This document shows, piece after piece, positions 32,601 to 44,600 of a DNA stretch of 64,000 nt. The translations under genes were made by a program, and so were the position numbers. The stretch is from assembly GCF_014356525.2 (NCBI RefSeq), contig NC_052515.1:24187212-24251211 (forward strand), given 5' to 3'. The notes below the pieces were generated by a model. The model worked only from the letters and a program-made list of their open reading frames with translations. It had not been told where the DNA came from and did not search any database. Positions within the stretch are counted from its first letter, which is position 1. Every line of letters starts with the position of its first letter. Source of the DNA: Nilaparvata lugens (lineage: Eukaryota; Arthropoda; Insecta; Hemiptera; Delphacidae).

Positions 32601-35600
32601 GATTGACAAGGTTTATATAGAGCGAATAATTGACATTATAAATGGCAAGAGACAACTCTATCAGCTGTAGAGATTAGGAGTTTAACTCAACAATGCTCAA
32701 TAATACTGTATCCTGTATTTGGAGGAATTTTCTTCCAAATTTGATAATAAGGAAATCGAGTATCCTATCCCCTCTCACAGACCTTCCAGGATTGACAAGG
32801 TTCATTTATTCATCATCAATACATCACACATCACAATAAAGATATGACTGGGCTAGAGCAACAAAACTGCTCTACTCCCAAATTTAATTTCATAGATAGA
32901 TACACTTTCCAAGAGATATATTATTTTCTCACGTCCAATTTTATGTCCAACATGAAGATGGTTTAAAGCATGTTGACAGTATAGAGTTTAGAAATCACAG
33001 TATTGATAAACTGTGTTTAGAGAGGGAGAAAGAAGAATAATGACTAGGGGTGAAGAATAATAGACTGTGAATGAAAGTGCTATGATTGAGTAGGCAGAGA
33101 ATCAACAACATTTGTGAGAGTGAACCGAGAAGTGTTAGTCGGATTATTAATAGCCTAATCCCGGGGCAAGCAACCACCAGCAAAATTCCATCGTTGCTGT
33201 AATTTCTGCTTTACCCCTCCCAACCCCAAAACCCGCAAAAACCCCCTCTCCACGTTTTCGGCTGCTTTTCGATCCAGACCCGAGATGTCCCCCTGGGGAG
33301 CAATTCGCACCCCCTTTAGTAATTGGAACACGCTATGCCTCCCTCGAACGCCACTTGCCCTCTCACTCCCACCCATCCTTGGATGTCTTCGTTAACTCAT
33401 GCCAGATTTGTATTCGGAATCTGAATGTGATAACGGTCTACATCGCAGTGGGGCTGGCTGGGTGATCGCCGTTTAAAACTAGATCATCTCTGCGTATATA
33501 AGATAATATCTATGGTTCATTGCTCTTATGTTTTCTTGGTGTACAATGAATATTGTATATTAAAATTTTGGTCAAGGCTACTGTTATTTATCAGAAGATT
33601 GGATATCTATAGTTTGTGTGAAATATATTGAGACTTGGCCCTCCATCCCAAGAAATTAAAGGGTTGCCAAAACGTGTAAAATTGCAACTTTCTCAAATTT
33701 CCAATTCAACGATAGAATTGGATGTAGAATATCATCCCCTATATCCTAGTAGTGCTAGAAAAGTTTCAGGGTTGAAAGATCAAAATGAAATTCAACTTTT
33801 ATGATAAAATTGGAAACATCGCGAAAATTTGTTTTTCTTTTGAATATCACTTCTCTCAGAATCATGGGGCGTCGTAATACTTAATAATTTTGTATCAAAT
33901 TAACGGAGAGAATGTCTCCTTTCTATTGGTGTCTGGATAATTTTCATCCGACCTATAGTTATTTTTTAATTAATTATTATGTTCGTCAATGTCGAGACAT
34001 TTCAAGCAGAAAACATGAAATTTTCGACATGCTGGAAACTTTTTTGTTTCAAAAGATAAGTGGATGGTGAAAGCGAGAAAGCTTCTACTTATAAGTAGCC
34101 TACCCCCTTTCTAAAACATGTGGTGAATAAACGTTTTTTAAAAAAGGGTTCTTAGAGATTTAATTTCCAGATAAATATTGTATACTATTATAGGTAAATT
34201 TCTTGTTGATTGTACACAACATCTATGTCATGAAAATCTATACTAATTTCATTATCTATTAATGATGAATACACACAATCATAGGATTACGAATTGTACA
34301 AGTAGTATTGTTGTTATAATTTGTGAACTGAATTGATAATATTGTTACGAGTACTGTTTGATTTCTATACATTCTTTGCCTATCCTATAGTATTGTGTAC
34401 AGTGTACGGGAATCAACTGGTATTTCTATTATCGTAGGCTTGAATTGATTTCGTGAACGGCTTGACCAAGATAGATAGCTTTTGAGTTTTTATGATTATT
34501 TCATGGTTTTATCATAGGGCATTTTTAGGGGTTAAAATTTCAAACACGTCAATGTCACGTCATCTGATTTTTATCAATCAATTATCTTCAATTTTTTAGC
34601 TTCAACGATCCACGGACTTCCCAACTCCAGTAGGTTCTGTATTTGTTTATAAAACATGAGCAATAAACGTTTCGGAATGGACATGATGTTCTAAAAATAC
34701 TTATGGACTTCCCAATCGACTCTTTCACTCTCATCCATAGATACAGAATAATTTTAATAACTAATGTATTCTAGGTACATTGGATGCAATATTAGCCAAA
34801 TAACAGTAACATATTTCTTCAATACGAAATCTGGTGTGGCGCACTCACACAACTTTCCTTGCCGTTATGAAAATTGATCACCTGACGCTAGTGTTCACGC
34901 GCATCTCGAGTCTACTATTCAAGGATCTGAGCCAGCTGGTGACAGGACAAAAACGCTGGAGACATACGAGGTCTGTCCATAGTGAATGATTTAATAGAAT
35001 CAACAGTTGCCAACAGTTTGCAATTGAATAATCACATTTTCTCAAATTTCAAGCTTATTTTCAATTTTAGGTGAAAATGTTACTGAACATTAATAGTAGA
35101 GACTTTTATGCTTGTAGTAGAGACTTGTATCTGAAGCCTGAAAATTGGGAATCTAAAATCAAACTTTGTTCAGATGGGACAGAGCTCCTGGAACTCTTAC
35201 AGATATGAAACTTGTGGCAGTTGATAGAGCTTATCAATGACTACTTCAGGTATAAATTTGATCCAAATCGTTGAAGTATTTTTTGAGAAAATCGCAAATA
35301 ACCCTGTTTTTGACATTACTTTCGTCATTTTAGCCGCCATCTTGAATTGCATTTGATCGAAATTGTTCGTGTCGGATCCTTATAGGGGAAGGACCTTTCA
35401 AAGGAAAAGAAAGTTCCAAATTTCAAGTCATTCCGTTAATTGGGAGATGGGATATCGTGTACACAGACACACATACACTCATACACACACATACACATAC
35501 AGACCAATACTCAAAAACCACTTTTTTGGACTCAGGGGACCTTGAAACGTATAGAAATTTAGAAATAGGGGTAGCCTACCTTAATTTTTTCGGAAAGCAA

Positions 35601-38600
35601 TACTTTCCTTACCTATAGTAATAGGGCAAGGAAAGTAACAAGTAACCGTAAAGGTGCGTACAGATTGATGCGCCGCAAACATGAGCAATTCACTTTCAAT
35701 CAGCTGATGCCAAGCTTTTTATATCTGTATCTTACCGTTTCTGTAAAAATACAGATAAAGTCAGCTGATCAAAAGTGAATTGCTCATGTTCGCGGCGCGT
35801 ATATCTGTACGCACCTTAACAGATACAAGTTGAGTACAGGCAGCAGTTCTTCGTAGGAAACGCCACGATTGCAATTTTGCTCGTAAGAAACGCCAGCATA
35901 GGAATTGCCACGAAGCCATGGAGAAAGAAACATGGCAACTATGCTGTCCTATCATTTCCAGTCACTTTATAATGTGAATCTCAATTTGGGCTTTCAGGAA
36001 ATAATGTAGTGATTCCTAGGAAATCGAAAGTTTCGTCAGGCGACAAGAAATCTTTCACACTCGAATCTTTCACTCGAACCTGTCCAAACACAATAGAACT
36101 GTCTGAATGGATACCTACCCAAAACCTTGGGTCTTCTACCTGTGTTTACGTTCGTGGAGACAGGCAAAGCCACGCTTTTCAACACAAACATGTGTTGACT
36201 TTAGCGGCATCTTATTGTATCCGAATAAGATGTTGGCCATTGTAAATTCGAGCTGTCAGTGCATGTTGAACACAATAAATGTATCAAACACAATCCGAGC
36301 TAGGATCATGCGATTATAATGGTATAGGCTATTATATGCATAGTATGAATAGTTTTCAAGTTGATATATTTCCATTGCAGAATGCAGTCCATACTTGATA
36401 GGCAGGATGGTATTTTTGGAATTGTTTGGCTCCTTTTGTATTGAGTAAAAATAGTATGTTTATAGTACAGCTCTATAATGTAAAAATAGTATTGGCGTAT
36501 TATGAAAAAGTTGAAGGTTGGGTGAGGAGTCATTGTGAAGTGTTCGAAATGTTTAGTGGAACGTGAAGTGAACGAAGTACAAATTTACAATGTTTCTCAA
36601 TACGAAACCTCTGGAGTTTGGCGTCGATACTGACTCATGTATGTACTTACTCCCATCCATGACCGAAGATTTGTTCAGAGAGATTTCATGATACGCGAGT
36701 AAAGAAGATTTGTTTGATTTATGACCAGAGATATATGAAGCATAATCTCTTGCGATTTAAGTATATAGTCAGATTCCTAATAATATTTTCAATAAACTCT
36801 GAATCAACACTCAAGTCCCACCTTCCAATGAAAATCTAAATTTGGCTCTTAATTATATTCTAATGAAAATCTACTCTGAATTCTGCTTATAAGTAGAAAT
36901 AATACTAAGGATCTGCTCTGAATTCTGCTCATATAGGCAAAATTCGAAAGTAAGAATTAGTTGAGTCTTATGAAAGTGTTCACACGCATTGCCAGAGTAA
37001 AAATCTGATGTGGTACACTCACACAACTTTCCTTATGCTCATTGAACTACTGTAATAATAATACCGTGTGACCTGGCTGGCTCAAGTCTGGTGTCAGAGT
37101 TTTCAGGTCGCAACTGATCAATTTCAGGGCCTCTGACATGACCTAACGACTGCTTTTTAGGCAGTAAACTGAACTGTAAGCCCCATTCTTAAACGAGAAT
37201 AATTTAGGGGAATAACATAATGACGATTGGCGGCAACATATTTGAAACTACGATCAGACTACTGTATAATATGTGTTTATATAATTGTGTTCAGAGTACT
37301 TTTTCCTTTGTGTAAGTTGTGAAATTCGATGATTTTTTTTAAAAGTCGCCAAAACAGCTGTTCTACAGATGAAATATCTCGACTATGTGTTTTTTTCATG
37401 AACTGCTCTACCTACCTACCTAACATAAGCACGAGAAGGAGGTTACATAGTCCATTTCTCAAGGATGGGGTGGACCCCCCATTAGTTTCCCAGGAAATAG
37501 ACTCATGCCAGTTGATAGAGCTGATAAATAACTATACAGGGTATGAATTTGAAAAAAATCGGTCATTTTTGAGAAAATCGTGAAAAGCATGGTTTTTTAG
37601 TTATTATCCGCCATTTTTCTCAAGAATATTACGGAGCTCCTGCAATTTTCCCAGAAATGAGACTCATGTCAGTTGATAGGGCTTATGAATAGCTATCCAT
37701 GGTATAAATTTGAAGAAATTCGTTAGAGCCGTTTTCGAGAAAACCGGGAAAAACATGGTTTTTTAGTGATTATCCGCCATTTTTCTCAATAATATTACGG
37801 AGCTCCTGCAATTTTCCAAGAAATGAGACTAATGTCAGTTGATAGGGCTTATAAATAGCTATCCATGGTATAAAAAATGAAAGTAATAATATACTAAATG
37901 AAAGTGAGTGGAAATAATATAAATATAGAAGAGAAAAACATAAACTACTTTGAGACTATCTTCAAACAAAATTGGGAAAGGAACAGTTCTAGGCTGAACC
38001 CGTTGTTCCTTTTCAATTAACAATAATACGAATGATTGTGTATCAAGAAAATGCATTGATGAATAGTGGATTTATCTCAATATGAACCATTTGTCTACAC
38101 TAAATATGAAATTTCTCAACCTGTAACATCTCATTACAAAATTTGATCACACAAATGTTTATCATTACAGAAGATGCCTACCACTCATTCTAATGGATTC
38201 CAATTTAAATAGTAATCTCACAGTTGTACCCTATGAGAAAAAGGTTAATGGAATTGGAATGTAGTCGAAACTTGTATGCCATAAACTTTATGGAATGTTC
38301 GGTTTATGGCTATCTTTTTATAGCGGCTAGATAATTATCATTAACTTCTTCTCCCTTACGTGTCTGTGAATATTCAAAGCAGGACACCACACGCTATACA
38401 TGAACATCAAGGATTAAAAAACAAAAATACTTGGTTACCCTTTCTGTGACCGGATGGTTCACGCTATGGTACGCTCCAAAGATGGAAAATCTGTTTTGGA
38501 GTTCATTACAATCTGACAGCATTAGTTGAATGCTTCACATCGATGTTGTTTCTAGGAAATGCTGACAAGAGTTAAATACGTCACAGACTTTCGGTATATC

Positions 38601-41600
38601 AAGATGAGGTTAAAATTTCAATTTTATTACTTTCGTGCGAGGCTGATAATTTTGGTAGGGTTTTATTCGTGGAAGACTGTTCTAATGAATTCAACTGGTG
38701 GACCAAGTTGTATTTTATGGCCGGTTTTATTGTCTTTTATGGCTATGGTAGGCCTATTCTACACGACGTCTCGTTCCTATTGATATGAGACGTTTTTCTA
38801 ATTGATGGGGAGTAAGTTTGGGAGAATTCTGACATTCCAAATATGCACAGTGTAGGCTATGTGGATTGTGAGTTCAAAATTGAGTTCTCACCGAAATACC
38901 TTGTAGTTTTTAAAAATACTATTACTGATGTACGTTTTGGAAATTTATAAATACTACACACTTCCCCATTTTCTTGGATTCATAAATATAATTATCAACT
39001 ATTATCCAAGGATTTCGTCGTTGGGTCGAAGCATGGAATAAAAGTGTATTGTAATAGTATTGTTATTTCTTTAATATTGAAGATTATAATCATTCCACAA
39101 TATTTTTGGATTGAAGTTGATTAGAGTTGGAGGTAATTTTTCTGTTTTGTATCAATTCTATTTGAATAAATTCTACTTATCTATTCAACAGTGACATAAT
39201 CATTAAATGATTGGAAATGGTAAAACACTCATAGCCCTTACTATTCCATTCCTGAATTTTCATTGAAAATTAGTCCAAAAGAGGTAAATATTTCAGTAGA
39301 TTTTCAACTGTCAATGATTCCTTGACAAATGAACATTACTTCAAAAATCATCAAATAATGAGTTATTTCAAATTAATTTTATCTACTTTGTAATTCATTA
39401 ACATAGAAATAAGATAATAAGGTCTCTATCATTGATATAGGATACTGATAATGACTGGATAGACCTGCGATGTTTATGATTTATTATTTATGTTCTATGA
39501 TATGGGAAGATCATAGAACCTTCAGAATAATCTGATAATTCTTCATAAAATCTTCAGAAGTATAATTTATAAGTCGACAACCTATCAATAATTATAATAT
39601 TGATGATTATAAACATTTCACAATATTTCTGGATTGAAGTTGACGAGAGTAGAAGTTCAAGGTGTATTGAAGTTCCATTTTGTATCAACTCAGTTTATAT
39701 AACATATTCATTGTTTGTATGTGATATTATGACAGTCCTGACTATTATATCCCTATGATAATCTAATGAATATAGTATGTTGTAATGGAATAATGCAGGT
39801 AGTCTAGCAAAACGAGTGTTAACATGTAGAGAAAACAGTTTCTAATCCTAATGAGCAATATAATTATCTCTCTTTTCACCCTTGCTCGTTGTTTAAAAAA
39901 ATGAGCACCTTGTTAACACCTGCTCGAACACGGAAGTACGAGTTGTAGATAGAGACACCAAAAGAAGAGAGATAGAGAGATCATGTGGAGGTTGTAATGT
40001 AGTATGGGATAAAATAAAAATGAGAAGAGAATAGAAAAATAAGAAGAAAATGAGTGAATGACGAGAAAAATGAGAAATAGATAAAAGAGATGAAACTGTC
40101 AATGGTGAGAGAGAGTGAAAGAGAAAGAAAAGGGTGATGAGAGAAAAAAATATGGAGGAGATTAAATATAGAATAATCGAGACCAGTGTATATGGGAAAT
40201 AAGAATGATAGAGAAAGGGTTAATAATATGGAGGCTATAGGAAGTAGAGGGAAGAGAGAAAATGTTAGGATGAAGAGAGAATATGATTATAAATGAGAGG
40301 GAGGATAAGGATAGGAATTATTGAACTATGAAGAAAAGGGAAAAAGGATCATGTTAGACAGTGGAAAAATTGGAAAATATGAAAAAGATTTGAAGCACAA
40401 AACAATTGAACAATAAGGGATAGAGATAGAGCGTGAGAGACAGAAGATATTCGAAGAGAGTAAGAAAAATTATGAGTAATGAGTGTTTGAGTAATTTATA
40501 AGTGACGATAAAATCAATGAAAAGTGGAAGAGAGTCTTTAGAGGGAAATATTATATTCATTTATCCTTTATTGCTGTTTTTCATTCATTTATGAGTTGAA
40601 AAATAGACATTAACCAATACAAGAACAAGAACAAAATAATTCAAAAATAAGACGTTGATATTGTCAATACCACATTCAATTATGGAGAAATACCTTAACA
40701 ACTCATACCATACAATCAAATTATTAAGAAGAAAATAGATAAGACAATTTCAATAGGGTATATATACTTATAACTGCATAGATATAACATTAAATATTAA
40801 TACATCAAAGTTTATGTTGAAAAAAAGTAAAAATTAAATGGATGAATGTAAGCCCCACGAAAGCAGAGCTTGTGTGTGGGAAGTTTCGATTACAAAAATC
40901 ATGATCAATGATGGCTTTAATTAATTTGTTTTAAATTAAAGACATCATAAAAGAAAAATATCTAAATAAAAAAATATTTATATATTCGTGTGAGAGATAC
41001 CTTGAGTAATAGAAACATAAGGATGAAGGATTATTATATTTTGAAAAAATTAAAAGAATTTGTAGAGTAGAATAAGTATGAAACATGAAAACATAAGTTT
41101 TTCCCCAGACGGCACTTTGCCATGGGGTAAAAATGCCTACATTGTTTTGCTTTGTCTACTGTATTTTTTATGAAATAATTGTATAAAGGCCATCTATTAT
41201 TATTATTATTATAAGTTTTGGGAGAGTTGAAAGTAGATAGATGAATAGATGAGGTGAGAGCAGAAGAGAGAGAGAGTGAGGGAGAAAGAAAGGGAGAGAG
41301 GGAGGGAGTGAGGGAGGGAGAGGGAGAAATAAAGAGATTGATTGATTGATTGATTGAGTACTTTATTTATGTAGATTACAATATATACTGGCTTATACAC
41401 TTATATACAATAGCTTACAATACAGCAAAATTATAGATGAATTTACATAATATAGACTAAGAAAATAATTATTGAACTGTATATGATATGAAAAAGCATA
41501 ATATAGACTAAGACAAAAAATAGATATAGACAAAAAATAATATAGACTAAGAAAATAATTATTGAACTGTATATGATATGAAAAAGCAATTTGTAATATA

Positions 41601-44600
41601 ATAACTGTAGATAATTATATTGTTACGCATCTACATAAATTGGCGGAGATTTGGACATATCAATGTCCATTCTTCGGAAAGAATATTAAAAATATCCTCC
41701 CCACTAACTCTCTACCAGAGAGAGAGAAAGAGTGAGGAAGAAAGAAAGAGAGAGATAGAAAAAATAGAGAGAGAGAAAGAGAAAGAGAGCGTAAGAGAGA
41801 TAAAAAGAGAGAGTGAGGGTGATATATTAAGGGTGAGTGTGTTGAAGAAAAGAGAGAATGTGAATAAGCTGAGGAGAAATATAGAGAGAGAGTGAATGAG
41901 ACAAGTTAGTTTTCCAGTGAGTTTTCAGGGTTTGATTAGGACTAGTTGATCCAGATGTAGTGGTTTTAGAGCGGCAGGTGTATAGAAAGGAAGCGATAGG
42001 TGTAATCAAAAGAGCCTGTTCGTGGGTTGATATCCGCCATTCCAGCTCCCCCTTCAAATCCCTAGGCTCCACCCATTCTGAATAATTTGGTGGCTTCCAT
42101 ACTTGTTTCATAAAAAACAAACAGCTGATATTATTCTTGTTAGAAGGTGAAATAAGGCACTTGAAAATCTTGATTTTGTGGGATGAAGGAAAATAATCGT
42201 TATTTGAAGAGTTTACTCGTGAACGTCAGATTTTTGTTCCTCTTTAGTATATTCTATCAACATATTTATTTAGAACCTGATTCTAGTGAACTATTATAGT
42301 GAGGTCCACGTTATAATGGCTGTGTTTGATTAGCAATGGTATTGCTATCCTTGTCAATCATTCAACAAAGTCTGCTTGTTAGGAATAGCTAGCTGTTCAA
42401 TGTCTGTCAATGTCTGCAGTAGCAGAGGTCTTCGGGGTGATTTGCAGATTTTATTTAGGATTTTCGTTCAATAATAATTATATATTGGTTAGCATTTGGA
42501 TAAATGCATTCTCTATTTAATTCCATCTGTAACTAGTTGGCCGCTATGGCTTCGTATAAAATGAGCGCTGCTATCCAGAGATTGTCAGTTTGGTGTAAGG
42601 GCAAGCATTCCTGACTGGCAATTGGGAGGTACCGGGTTCGAATCCCGGGCTGGCAACTAATTTTTGGATAGTAGTTCTCATCGAATTTCCATCTAGCTGT
42701 TAGCCCTGTTGTCAATGTCTGCAGTAGCAGAGGTCTTCGGGGTGATTTGCAGCATTTATTTAGGATTTTCGTTCAATAATAATTATATATTAATTAGCAT
42801 TTGAATAAATGCATTCTCTATTTAATTCCATCTGTTTAAAATAGACCTTTGCGGAGCACGGGTTAGTCCAGAATATTGGAGAACTCATAACTCATAACAA
42901 GCAAACTACCATTTACTCACTGAGGTGTTGGAATTTGTTTCAGATCTGGGACTATGTTGAGATATTCAGTCTGTATAGTGAGGTCAAAGTTATAATGGTA
43001 GTAGAGAAAGATAGGGGAACAGCGTTGCCGATTCTCTTTATTTTTTATTTTTTTTTCTTGATTTTTATAGCACCTAGTTAAAGACTAATAAGCTATTCTA
43101 TTTTGACATAAATTGATAAGAATATTGTTTGTGAAGGTAAAACCCATTGGTTAAGCCTTCTATATTGGTCAAGGATTAGATAAAGATTATTTTTAGCATA
43201 AAAGGATACAGTATTCTGCCTTTGCACTTCCAATTGAACACTTTAGCACTAAACTAATTCGTGTGGCTTTCTGCGTTGCAGTCTTCTTACTCCATGCACG
43301 TTGAGCAGCTGGATTGCTTCCACGTTCACATGTTGATGAAGTCTTTTCTCATGTTTTTCTGCAAATCTTTGGATTTCACTGATGACTGTCGCCACTCCCA
43401 GGTCGCGGTGGAGATCAGAGTCCCTGATGTACCAAGGAGCGTCTACACAACTTCTGAGTACTTTGTTCTGGAAGCGCTGGATGATGTCGATATTGGATGG
43501 TCGGGTGCAGCCCCAGAGTTGAATTCCGTAGGTCCACACCGGCTTGAGAATCTGCTTGTAGAGAAGCAATTTGTTATAATTTGACAACTTCGATGTCCTC
43601 CCAAGTAGCCAGTACATTTTCTTGAATTTTATGCCAAGTTGTTCTCTTTTCTTCTTCACATGCTCCTTCCATCTAAGCTTGGCATCCAGCGTCATGCCTA
43701 GATACTTTGCAGTGTTGGAGTAGGGTACAATATTCCCATTGAGTGTTAAGGGGATATATTGAACTCTTCTGTTTGTAAAGTTGACTTGAACTGATTTTGC
43801 TTCATTCAATTTTATAAGCCAGTGTTTTGTCCAAACATTGATTCTGTTGACTGCCACCTGCAATTTCTCTGTAGAAACTTCAACAGTTTCACCAACTGAT
43901 AAAACTGCTGTGTCATCAGCAAATGTTGCTACTGTTACGTTTTCGGGTTGAGGTATATCAGATGTGTATAGGAGGTACAAGAGGGGACCCAGCACACTTC
44001 CATGAGGAACTCCAGCCCTGATTTCTCTGAGAGATGAAAAAGCATCATCTTGTTTTATCCTGAAATAACGGTCTTGAAGATATGATTTCAGTATCAGACT
44101 GTATTCTGTTGGTAAGAACTGGTTCATTTTGTAGCACAATCCTGAATGCCATACTTTGTCGAAAGCCTGTGCTACATCAAGGAAAATTACAGAGCAAACT
44201 TTCTTTTCCTCCAATGTATTTTCAATAATATTTGTTATTCTGTGCACCTGATCTATTGTACTATGTTTATCTCGAAATCCGAATTGATGGGTTGGTATTA
44301 ATCCATTATCGTCCAGATAAGGCTTTAATCTTTTCAGTAGAAGTTTCTCAAATAATTTTGATATTACTGGCAGTAGTGAAATTGGCCTATACGAGGTTAC
44401 ATCATGTGGTGGCTTTCCAGGTTTTGGTATCATGATGACATCGGCTACCTTCCAGAAACTTGGCACATATTTCAATCGGAATGAAGCGTTGAAGAGATGG
44501 CATAGCTTCACAATTGCTTTTCTTGGGAGCTCCTGTGGAATCTCTCCAGTTATTAAGTCGAAACCTGGCGTTTTCTTTCTGCTCAAATTTTTAATCTCAT

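Noticed and set aside
37470..37873. CRISPR-like array
   Set aside because: Units are contiguous 166-bp tandem repeats without spacers, in an animal genome.
42583..42660. tRNA gene
   Set aside because: Has A and B boxes but no complete cloverleaf with paired acceptor stem, and is followed by a SINE body found elsewhere.
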